Shown: positions 16,096-23,302 of the stretch, one piece after another
Numbering within the stretch: the stretch's first letter is position 1
How the letters are laid out: each line of letters opens with the position of its first letter
Source: Kiritimatiellota bacterium
GTDB lineage: Bacteria > Verrucomicrobiota > Kiritimatiellia > Kiritimatiellales > Tichowtungiaceae
Direction of reading: 5' to 3'
Assembly: GCA_014381785.1 (NCBI GenBank)
Contig: JACNKZ010000083.1
Coordinates: forward strand, 1-49,065
Length of the DNA: 49,065 nt
Translations under genes and position numbers: made by a program
The notes under the pieces: generated by a model
The model's database searches: none
Told to the model about the DNA's origin: nothing
What the model saw: only the letters and a program-made list of their open reading frames with translations

Positions 16096-19000
16096 CCCGC
16101 ACGGCTGCACCAATCAGCACCAGCGCGGCGGAAACCTGCTCGCCGGGATGAAGCGCTTCGACCGCCTCTTTGTAGGCCGCGAGCTGCGGGCCGTAGGTTT
16201 CCAATGCCGCCTCCGGCGATTCGTCTGAAAACTTGTAGTCCAGAATCTTCAGCTGGCTGGAACTTGTGACGCCGGCGGCGTTAAATTGCGCCAGCAAATC
16301 AATCGTGCCGTCAAGAATCAGATCGCCGCGCTTCAGCACAAACGGATGTTCAGCAAACAGCAGCTCCGCTCCGGCGGTTTCCTTAGCCAGCACCTCGCGG
16401 GCCGCTTCCAGTTGTTCTTCAAGCCCCTCGTACTCATTGGCGCCAAACAATCGCAGCAACTCCGGAATGTTTCCCGCCCAGTTGTTTTTCGCCAGCTCCT
16501 CAAGCACCGCATGGCCCAGCGTTCCGAACGCCCGGCGGTCGTTGGCAGGCTTTAGGCCTTGGGCCTTAGGCTTTAGATGTTCAACCAGACTCGTTACAGG
16601 TTTTCTTGCAACTCCCGCCGGAACTTTCAGCGAAATATAACTGACCTCTGGCCCCTGATCTCTGACCTCTGACCTCTGATCTCTGCCCTCCGACCTCTGA
16701 TCTCCGATCTCCGGCATTTCTGAAAACGTTCTACGACACAAAATTTCATCAGAAGCACCTTTAAAGAACGGCTCACCCAATTTCATCCAGCCGCCGACGC
16801 GCTGCGTCCCCGCGCCGGAAACGACAACCAGATCGCGGGCGCGGGTCATGGCGACATAAAAGACATTGGTCGATTCAGCGTCCCGCACCGCTTTATCCGC
16901 CTCGCGCGCTGCTTTCCATCCGGGACTGGCCACCTTGCCGCCGGTCAGATCGGAGATATTCATTTCTAAAGAACCCTGCGGCGAGAACATCGCGAAGCCC
17001 GGTTCGTTGACATCGCCAAAGCTGATGTCCGGCACAAAACAGACGCGCTGGGTCAGCCCCTTCGCGCCGTGCACGGTCATGATGGTCGCCGAATCCTGCT
17101 CCGGACTGGGTAGCAGCGCCTCGGCCGCGCCGCTCTTCGGCGGGGTTTGAATCGCCCGCTCGAAGCGCCGCACCACATCGCCGGCCAGCACCTGCCCGCC
17201 GCGCTCAGCGGCGCGGATCCAGTCGAGCGCTTTTTTAAAATTAGCCAGCTTCTGTTCGCCGCCGGGCTGCCCCGCTAGATGCGCGTCGAACGCCGTTTCG
17301 CGTGCAATCTCGCGCACCAACTGCGACGGCAGTTTGCTGCCGACCTGCGCACGATAGCGCAGGATCATTTCTGCCGCCTCACTTGCACTTGTAGGACGCG
17401 CTTCCCGTACTCGGGAGCGTGTGTCCTCACACACGCTCTCTGAATACAGAGAAGCTTGTCCTACAATAGATGCGGTTTCGAAAAACTGTTTTCGCAGAAT
17501 TTCGCGATCAAATGTTTCGCCGTCCCATCCAAGCTGAACGATTGTTTCGTCCGGCAAGTTGGCAAACGGCGAGCGCAGGAAACCGACCAGCGCCAGATCG
17601 TTTTGCGGCTGAGTCATCACCTGTAAAAACAGGAGCAGATCGCGCACCTCCTGCTGTTCAAACAACGCCTTGCCTTTGCCGCCACTACTGTAGGGAATGC
17701 CTGCGTCGCGCAGCGCCTTTTCGAGCGCGGCCTGATGTGTCGAGCGCTTCAGCAGAATCAAAATGTCGCCATAATCGAACGACTGACCTTCCAAAAAATC
17801 TTTGGTCTTATTGTCGTATCCAAATTTCGGACGCCAATCCTCTCCGCCGTTCACCAAAAGCCGGATGCGGCGCGCGACCGCCGCCATCTCTTCGTCACTG
17901 CCCTGGTCTTCGTTGTCGGCTTCCAAAAACTCCACACACGGCTTTTCATCCGTCAGGGCGGCGCGCGGCTCCAGCGCATCGTAGGATTCATAAATCCCGC
18001 CGAACAGTTCATTGACCGCCTCGATCACGCGATCCTTACTGCGATAGCTGGTAACGAGCGGGATCTGTTTATATTCCCCGCGCGGCTCCATCGCTTTTTC
18101 GAGGTCGGGCATCACATCGGGATCAGCACTGCGCCAGGCGTAGATGGACTGTTTTTTGTCACCGCAAACCACCAGGTTGGTTTGCGAAGCCCAAAGCGCT
18201 TCGACCACCTCGCACTGCACGCGCGAGGTGTCCTGCACCTCATCGACAATAATCCATTCAAACGGCGGTGCACCAAGTGGATTGTTTTTGAGCAGGTCGC
18301 GCGCGAGCAGCAGCTGATCGCCAAAGTCGACGCAGTCGCGCGACCGTTTGGCTTCGGCAAACCGGAGCGCACAACGCGCCAGACAACGAGCAAAAGCCCG
18401 GAACGTTGAGATATTTTCCGCATACAGCGTTTCGGTCAAAAATTGCTCTTTCAGCTCCGCCAGCTCGTCGGAAATGGGCTTCATCTCGTTGCCGGTAAAC
18501 TTGGTGAGCTCACCGATTTTTCCAATCATTGGAAAATCCTGAAGCAAAAGTTCCAATGTTTGGAAATTTTTTGCGGCCTTGGCGGGCAGTCCGCGCTCCG
18601 AGTCGATGACGGCCAGCCGATCATAGATGTTTTGAAACTCCGCGCGACCAACGGTCCGTTCCGGTTTGGGAAGCATGGCTTCAGCATCGCTCAAATCGAG
18701 CCCGCGGGAGGCGGCCTTTTCGAGCAGCGAGCGGATGGTGTTAATCACGCTGTATTCGTGGTCGCCAAGCACAGAGACCCCTCCACAAAAATCTCGGAAG
18801 TCCGCATCATTTTCCAAGGTTTGGAAAAGTTCGGCTTTCAGGGCGTCGTCGAGCAGTGCGTCGCGCTCTTCATCTTCCAGGGTTTGGAACGTCGGAGAGA
18901 GGCCGAGCCCGAGCGCGTGCTCGCGAAGCAGTCCGGCGCAGAAGGCATGGATGGTGGAGATATGCGAGGCCGGCAGTTTGCGCAGAACGGAGCGGGCCAG

Positions 19001-19222
19001 ATCGTTTTCCTCTTCGGCCGCGATCAGTTTTTTCGACACATTCTTGCGCAGCTCGGCGGCGGCGTTGTCGGTAAAAGTCATCAGCAGAATTTTTTCGGGC
19101 GGCACCGCCTGCCGCCCCGGCGGGAGGTGCTTCGAGTCTGTCCCGAGCACCAGCGCGCAATAGAGCTCGGTGACCTGCCAGGTCTTGCCCGTCCCCGCCG
19201 ATGCATTGAAAATCATATTCAT
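16076..19222 (-). CDS. RecB/AddA-like UvrD-family helicase-nuclease
   Basis: 1048 residues. SF1A helicase motifs are in order: Walker A NASAGTGKT (6-14), LLMTFTDNAAAELR, WIIVDEVQDTSR (Walker B), VVCGDKKQSIYAWRSADP, LVTSYRSKDR, IMTVHGAKGLT and VFYVAMTRARDLV. A C-terminal PD-(D/E)XK RecB-like nuclease follows (DLILDGTIDLL, LKILDYKFSD, GPQLAAYKEAV). It should unwind and degrade DNA ends for recombinational repair; no AddB/RecC partner is nearby. The gene is unusual for repeats kept in frame. It has four palindromes (three read as FQTLE, one as FPMIG) and heptamer arrays at 16548-16575 and 16641-16714. The latter gives a GDQRSE/RDQRSEV linker. A 76-bp hairpin-rich element lies at 17390-17465. Confidence 0.9.
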   Translation of the reverse strand: MNMIFNASAGTGKTWQVTELYCALVLGTDSKHLPPGRQAVPPEKILLMTFTDNAAAELRKNVSKKLIAAEEENDLARSVLRKLPASHISTIHAFCAGLLREHALGLGLSPTFQTLEDEERDALLDDALKAELFQTLENDADFRDFCGGVSVLGDHEYSVINTIRSLLEKAASRGLDLSDAEAMLPKPERTVGRAEFQNIYDRLAVIDSERGLPAKAAKNFQTLELLLQDFPMIGKIGELTKFTGNEMKPISDELAELKEQFLTETLYAENISTFRAFARCLARCALRFAEAKRSRDCVDFGDQLLLARDLLKNNPLGAPPFEWIIVDEVQDTSRVQCEVVEALWASQTNLVVCGDKKQSIYAWRSADPDVMPDLEKAMEPRGEYKQIPLVTSYRSKDRVIEAVNELFGGIYESYDALEPRAALTDEKPCVEFLEADNEDQGSDEEMAAVARRIRLLVNGGEDWRPKFGYDNKTKDFLEGQSFDYGDILILLKRSTHQAALEKALRDAGIPYSSGGKGKALFEQQEVRDLLLFLQVMTQPQNDLALVGFLRSPFANLPDETIVQLGWDGETFDREILRKQFFETASIVGQASLYSESVCEDTRSRVREARPTSASEAAEMILRYRAQVGSKLPSQLVREIARETAFDAHLAGQPGGEQKLANFKKALDWIRAAERGGQVLAGDVVRRFERAIQTPPKSGAAEALLPSPEQDSATIMTVHGAKGLTQRVCFVPDISFGDVNEPGFAMFSPQGSLEMNISDLTGGKVASPGWKAAREADKAVRDAESTNVFYVAMTRARDLVVVSGAGTQRVGGWMKLGEPFFKGASDEILCRRTFSEMPEIGDQRSEGRDQRSEVRDQGPEVSYISLKVPAGVARKPVTSLVEHLKPKAQGLKPANDRRAFGTLGHAVLEELAKNNWAGNIPELLRLFGANEYEGLEEQLEAAREVLAKETAGAELLFAEHPFVLKRGDLILDGTIDLLAQFNAAGVTSSSQLKILDYKFSDESPEAALETYGPQLAAYKEAVEALHPGEQVSAALVLIGAAVRVISLRG
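16548..16575. repeat. Heptamer array inside the helicase gene (GGCCTTA units)
   Basis: Four 7-bp units: GGCTTTA, GGCCTTG, GGCCTTA, GGCTTTA. They encode part of a linker (LKPKAQGLKP) between helicase and nuclease domains. Confidence 0.8.
16641..16714. repeat. Heptamer array inside the helicase gene (CTGACCT units)
   Basis: About ten 7-bp units of CTGACCT / CTGATCT / CCGACCT type. Because 3 x 7 bases equal 7 codons, the protein shows a heptad-like peptide repeat (GDQRSEG, RDQRSEV, RDQGPEV). Confidence 0.85.
17390..17465. repeat. 76-bp MITE-like element with terminal inverted repeats, in frame within the helicase
   Basis: Ends are TGTAGGAC (17390-17397) and GTCCTACA (17458-17465), a perfect 8-bp terminal inverted repeat. 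Inside are three small hairpins: CCCG-TA-CTCGGG, GTGTG-TCCT-CACAC and CTCT-GAATAC-AGAG. It is translated within the helicase as SIVGQASLYSESVCEDTRSR and following residues. No transposase motif is encoded. Confidence 0.65.
18520..18889. repeat. Four TTCCAA-N3-TTGGAA palindromes inside the helicase gene
   Basis: Exact copies at 18520-18534 (centre TCA), 18551-18565 (TGT) and 18812-18826 (GGT); one-mismatch copy at 18875-18889. In the minus-strand reading frame they encode FPMIG, FQTLE, FQTLE and FQTLE. Confidence 0.85.
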
Positions 19223-19244
19223 GACTGCGGATTATGTAGAGAAG

Positions 19245-19290
19245 TTCCAATGATTGGAAGATTAGTGTTCATTCGTGTGCATTAGTGGTT
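19245..19290. repeat. Palindrome plus decamer array before the D-aminoacylase gene
   Basis: Exact palindrome TTCCAATGATTGGAA at 19245-19259. Three 10-bp units follow at 19261-19290: ATTAGTGTTC, ATTCGTGTGC, ATTAGTGGTT. The short gap also contains the helicase start region on the other strand. Confidence 0.75.
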
Positions 19291-19302
19291 AACATATCTC
19301 CC

Positions 19303-20868
19303 ATGAATTTTGACCTGCTGATTCGAAACGGAGAGATGCTCGACGGGACGGGCGCGGAGGCGGTGCGGGCCGACATCGGAATTTGCGGCGAGCGGATTGC
19401 GGCGATCGGGGATCTGTCGCAGGCCGATGCAAAGACCGTCATCGACGCGACCGGTCAAATGGTCTGCCCCGGCTTCATCGATGTGCATTCCCACTCAGAT
19501 GCCTATCTACTGATCGATCCGCGTGCGCCGAGCAAGGTGTTTCAAGGAATCACGACCGAGGTGTGCGGTAACTGCGGCGCGTCGGCCGCGCCGCGTCTCG
19601 GCGGCGCGCAGCTGCCGTCGGACTGGCAGGACAAGCCGTTTCCCGGCACGTGGAGCACGGTGGCGGAGTATCGCGCACTGTTTGAGCAGGCGAAACCCGC
19701 CGTCAACGAAGCGCTGCTGATCGGCCATAACACGCTGCACCGCGGGGTGTGCGGCTATGAACCGCGCGGCGCCAACCCCGATGAGTTGAAGGCGATGTGC
19801 CGCGCGCTCGAACAGGCGCTCGACGAGGGCGGGTGCGGAATGAGCACCGGCCTGATCTATCCCCCCGCCTCGGCTGTGCCGCAGGAGGAAATCGTCGCGT
19901 TGGCAAAAGTCTGCGCGGCAAAAGAAAAAATCTACACCTCCCATATGCGCAGTGAGGGGAAAAACCTGCTCGAAGCCATTGAGGAAGCGCTCGACATCGG
20001 CCGCAAGGGCGGCGTGCGGGTTCAGGTTTCCCATCTGAAAACCTCCGGCAAAGCCAACTGGCATAAGATTGATGCCGCGCTCGAAAAAATTGAAGCCGCG
20101 CGCGCCGAAGGGATCGAGGTCGCCGCCGACCGCTACCCCTATACTGCCGCGCAGACCGACCTCGACATTATTCTGCCGGACTGGGCGCTCTACGACGGCA
20201 AGGCGGCGGTCTTGGCGAGGCTGGCCGATTCCAAGGTCCGGAAACAAATCCGGGATGAAATGCTCGAGGAGCGCGGCGAGTTCGGCTTCAGCACGGTGAT
20301 GATCGGCTCAACCGAACATCCGGACAACCATACCTTGCAAGGTATGGTTTTAGATGACGTCGCCAAACAACTCGGCATGGATCCAGTCGATGCCCTGCTA
20401 CACGTCATTGAAAAAGACGAACTGCGCACCGGCGGCATTTTCTTCGGTATGTGCGAAGAAAATATGTGGCGGATTCTAGCGCAGCCGTGGGTCATGATCG
20501 GGTGCGACGCGTCGCTGCGCGCGCCGGACGGAGTCCTGAGTAAAGACCACCCGCACCCCCGCGCCTACGGTAGCTTCACCAAGTTACTGCGCGCTTCGCT
20601 CGACGGACAAACCGTTCCTCTGCCGGAAATGATTCGAAAAATGACCTCGCTGGCGGCAAAACAATTCCGTCTGGACGGACGCGGCATCCTGAAAAAAGGA
20701 AACGCTGCCGATGTGACTGTGTTTTCCCCGAACGAGACAAAAGAGCACAGCACCTACGGCGATCCGCACCGGCTGTCGGAGGGAATCAAAACGCTTATCG
20801 TGAACGGCACGCTAACCATTCAAAACGGGCAATTAACCGGAAAACGGAACGGAAAATTTTTAGAATAA
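19303..20868 (+). CDS. N-acyl-D-amino-acid deacylase / D-aminoacylase family amidohydrolase
   Basis: 521 residues, amidohydrolase superfamily. The metal-binding HSHSD (62-66) follows GFIDV, and the D-aminoacylase-type TTEVCGNCGAS (85-95) provides the family's metal-binding Cys. YTSHMRSEG, RVQVSHLKTSGK and VMIGCDASLRAP are further signature regions. The enzyme removes acyl groups from N-acyl-D-amino acids, or may act on related N-acyl compounds. ATG 19303 begins the beta-strand MNFDLLIRNGEMLDG; a GTG 18 bases upstream lies in repeat DNA. The 3' end (TLTIQNGQLTGKRNGKFLE) is typical. Stand-alone, with no obvious partner. Confidence 0.9.
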   Translation: MNFDLLIRNGEMLDGTGAEAVRADIGICGERIAAIGDLSQADAKTVIDATGQMVCPGFIDVHSHSDAYLLIDPRAPSKVFQGITTEVCGNCGASAAPRLGGAQLPSDWQDKPFPGTWSTVAEYRALFEQAKPAVNEALLIGHNTLHRGVCGYEPRGANPDELKAMCRALEQALDEGGCGMSTGLIYPPASAVPQEEIVALAKVCAAKEKIYTSHMRSEGKNLLEAIEEALDIGRKGGVRVQVSHLKTSGKANWHKIDAALEKIEAARAEGIEVAADRYPYTAAQTDLDIILPDWALYDGKAAVLARLADSKVRKQIRDEMLEERGEFGFSTVMIGSTEHPDNHTLQGMVLDDVAKQLGMDPVDALLHVIEKDELRTGGIFFGMCEENMWRILAQPWVMIGCDASLRAPDGVLSKDHPHPRAYGSFTKLLRASLDGQTVPLPEMIRKMTSLAAKQFRLDGRGILKKGNAADVTVFSPNETKEHSTYGDPHRLSEGIKTLIVNGTLTIQNGQLTGKRNGKFLE

Positions 20869-21052
20869 ACCTTTTTCATTTTTGATTTTCAGGTATATTT
20901 TTCCCGTTTTTGAGAAGCGAGACGCTGCAAATCCACCTTGGAGGGCAAAAAATTCTAAGTTTGAGAAGTTATTTTTTTTATCTGCTTTTTATAGAAAATA
21001 TAAGCCGAAAGATGATTTCCCTTCCACCCACTGAGTATGATCCATGGATTTT

Positions 21053-21068
21053 TGGAATGCTTACTGCT
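21053..21068 (+). promoter_or_regulatory. Candidate sigma-54 promoter of the pseudopilin gene
   Basis: TGGAATGCTTACTGCT matches the -24/-12 consensus TGGCACG-N4-TTGCW at 9 of 12 defined positions, with GG and GC exactly 10 bases apart. The start codon is 49 bases downstream. An AT-rich 150-bp region lies upstream. A sigma-70-like TATAAT at 21072-21077 has no good -35. Confidence 0.4.
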
Positions 21069-21116
21069 TATTATAATAAGGGCAGGCAAATAGAAAGCCG
21101 CATCAGGATCAAGGTT

Positions 21117-21494
21117 ATGAAAAGCAAAAATGGATTCACACTGGTTGAGATTATGTTCGTGGTAGCGATCATCGGCCTGCTTGCGTCCATGGGAGTTCCC
21201 GCCATTTTGGGCGCAATGAATCATGCCAAAGAAAAAGTGCGCGAAGCAAATATCGCCTCTATTGAAAAAGCCAAGAGTATGCTCACCCTTCCCGAGCTGG
21301 TTTATGCCCATGGCCAAGGACTTGACGCCGGTGCTGTCTTCGGCGAAGGCGCATACACCGAAAGCAACCTGGTGGCCTGTATTAAAAGCGTCGAAAATCT
21401 TAAGGAACTCATGGTCGGCGACTTCTACCTGATCCCGGGCGATATCGGCACCAAGGCCTACTACACTGAAACCCGCCCCGCCTACGCGGAGTAA
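21117..21494 (+). CDS. Type II secretion / type IV pilin-like pseudopilin
   Basis: 125 residues with a textbook class III signal: short basic leader MKSKNG, cleavage before Phe7, then FTLVEIMFVVAIIGLLASMG. Glu5 of the mature protein and the hydrophobic helix are both in place. The prepilin peptidase would cleave and N-methylate it. The remaining about 95 residues are a small globular domain (NHAKEKVREANIASIEKAKS...) with a GDIGTKAYYTETRP end. Short pseudopilins of this kind are numerous in Lentisphaerae/Kiritimatiellota-type genomes and may act in secretion or surface display. It is alone here, with no assembly genes next to it. The frame is open upstream but ATG 21117 is where the leader begins. 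Confidence 0.88.
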   Translation: MKSKNGFTLVEIMFVVAIIGLLASMGVPAILGAMNHAKEKVREANIASIEKAKSMLTLPELVYAHGQGLDAGAVFGEGAYTESNLVACIKSVENLKELMVGDFYLIPGDIGTKAYYTETRPAYAE

Positions 21495-21524
21495 TCTTTT
21501 CTCATCCCCCTCCAACCGCCGGGT

Positions 21525-21570
21525 TTCCCAAACTCTGGGAAATCCGGCACCTTTTTCCCAATGTTTGGAA
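21525..21570. repeat. Two palindromes between the pseudopilin gene and pcnB
   Basis: A diverged copy (TTCCCAAACTCTGGGAA, about 21525-21541) and a one-mismatch copy of TTCCAA-N3-TTGGAA at 21556-21570. Confidence 0.65.
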
Positions 21571-21671
21571 AAAATCCTTTTCCCTGCCCCCCGCTACCTT
21601 TACATTGCTCCGAATCTTTATGCCCCACTGGAGTTGTTGCGAAAGCGAATTTGAAAATCTAATCAAACTGT

Positions 21672-22886
21672 ATGGAACCGAAAATCATAGCCCGCCCCGA
21701 CCACATCATCAGCCGCAGGAACATCAGCTCTGCCGCAAACAAGGTGCTCTACGGTCTGAAAGACGCCGGCTACACCGCCTACCTCGCCGGCGGCGGCGTG
21801 CGTGACCTGCTTCTCGAGCGCAATCCGAAAGATTTCGATGTCGCCACCAACGCCACGCCCGAAGAGGTGAAAAGAGTCTTCCGCAACTGCCGGCTGATCG
21901 GCCGCCGTTTCCGGCTGGCTCACGTCTACTTTCATAACGAGGTCATCGAAGTGGCCACCTTCCGCGCGCCCGCACCGGAAGAGGACGAACAAACAGAGGG
22001 AAACACCTTCCAGACAGAGAACGGCGTTGTGTTGCGCGACAATGTTTTTGGAACGCCCGAACAGGACGCCCTGCGGCGCGACTTCACCGTCAACGCTCTC
22101 TTCTACAACATCGGCGACTTTTCCATCATCGACTATGCCGGCGGACTCGAAGACCTGAACAAAAAGATTATCCGCGTCATTGGTGATCCTGACACCCGCT
22201 TCACGGAAGACCCGGTGCGTATCCTGCGCGCCATCCGCTTCGCCGCCTCACTCGGCTTCACCATCGAAGACAACGCCCGTCAGGCCGCCCTCAGGCAGGC
22301 CGAACGACTCGAGGCCTGCTCCTCTTCCCGTTTGTATGAAGAAATTCAAAAACTGCTGAGCTGCGGCAAAGCCGAACGGGTCTTTGAACTCAGTTGTGAA
22401 CTGGAGATCTTTGAGCACCTCTTTCCGGAGATCGGCGCCTGGCGCAATGATCCCGACGGTGAAGGCAAAACCCACTGGCTACAGAAAACCTTCAAACAGA
22501 TCGACCGCTGGCGCAACGCCGGCTTCGACATCAACCCCGCCCTGCTCTTTGCCCTGCTCTTTGGCGAATACCACGAATGGGTGGCCGAACAGCTCATGAA
22601 AAGCGACGGGCTCTCCCATGCCGAGGCGCTCATCGAAGCGACTCACCGCCACTGCCGCCAGCTATGCGACCGCATCCGCATCCCGAAGGCCGTCACCGCC
22701 CACATTGCCTCCATCATGGCTGGCCAGCCCCGCTTCCTCAAAACCACCTCAAAGAACGCGGCGCGCATGCTGCGCCACCGCGATTTTCTCGACGCCTTCC
22801 TTTACTTCAAATTCGCGGCCCGCACCACCGGACGCTATGCAAAGGAACTGGCCTGGTGGGAAGAGCAGCGGAAGAAAAAAAGCTGA
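21672..22886 (+). CDS. pcnB: Poly(A) polymerase I / CCA-adding-type nucleotidyltransferase (PcnB-like)
   Basis: 404 residues, class II nucleotidyltransferase. The head domain shows LAGGGVRDLLLERNPKDFDV with catalytic Asp-x-Asp, then FRNCRLIGRRFRLAHVYFHN, which is diagnostic for PcnB rather than Cca. The neck/body follows with LRRDFTVNALFYNIGDFSII and TRFTEDPVRILRAIRFAASL. It adds poly(A) tails to RNA 3' ends, promoting decay. A separate CCA enzyme could be needed if this is a pure poly(A) polymerase, though the tRNA gene downstream already encodes CCA. The stop codon runs directly into a heptamer-repeat hairpin. Confidence 0.9.
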   Translation: MEPKIIARPDHIISRRNISSAANKVLYGLKDAGYTAYLAGGGVRDLLLERNPKDFDVATNATPEEVKRVFRNCRLIGRRFRLAHVYFHNEVIEVATFRAPAPEEDEQTEGNTFQTENGVVLRDNVFGTPEQDALRRDFTVNALFYNIGDFSIIDYAGGLEDLNKKIIRVIGDPDTRFTEDPVRILRAIRFAASLGFTIEDNARQAALRQAERLEACSSSRLYEEIQKLLSCGKAERVFELSCELEIFEHLFPEIGAWRNDPDGEGKTHWLQKTFKQIDRWRNAGFDINPALLFALLFGEYHEWVAEQLMKSDGLSHAEALIEATHRHCRQLCDRIRIPKAVTAHIASIMAGQPRFLKTTSKNAARMLRHRDFLDAFLYFKFAARTTGRYAKELAWWEEQRKKKS

Positions 22887-22974
22887 AACTGGAAATTTGA
22901 AACCGGAAATCCGGCCCGACTGAACAAATCTATTTTCACTTCAAATTTCTAGTTTCACATCTCAAGTTTCAATT
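22886..22974. repeat. Opposed heptamer arrays forming an imperfect hairpin after pcnB
   Basis: Left arm 22886-22913: GAAACTG, GAAATTT, GAAACCG, GAAATCC. Right arm 22933-22974: TTTCACT, TCAAATT, TCTAGTT, TCACATC, TCAAGTT, TCAATTC, the complement-type units in opposite orientation. A 19-base loop separates them. A near-identical element lies at 48545-48651. Confidence 0.8.
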
Positions 22975-23030
22975 CTCCCCCTTTGTCGCTTGCCCTTTGG
23001 AAGTGAATATCATACATATCTCCTTCCCGC

Positions 23031-23122
<92 letters not shown>

Positions 23123-23127
23123 AACTT

Positions 23128-23165
23128 TAAACCTGTCAGATCGCAAGATCCGGCAGGTTTTTTTT
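23128..23165 (+). terminator. Rho-independent terminator of tRNA-Ser
   Basis: Imperfect stem AAACCTGTCAGATC / GATCCGGCAGGTTT around a GCAA loop, followed by eight T residues. Confidence 0.85.
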
Positions 23166-23198
23166 GGTGGTGAGGTGGTGGATGAGAACCCCAACAAA

Positions 23199-23225
23199 GT
23201 GGGACAGGCTGGAAGCCTGTCCCAC
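23199..23225. repeat. Perfect inverted repeat with TGGAA loop
   Basis: 11-bp arms (GTGGGACAGGC, 23199-23209, and its complement 23215-23225) with loop TGGAA. No T-run. It lies between the tRNA gene and the 3' end of glgB. Confidence 0.75.
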
Positions 23226-23302
23226 ATTACCGGAACGCACCCCAAGGCTTTCAGCCGGTCCCGCCCTACAATTTCTTGACGGAATGCCAATCGTTACATG
23301 CT

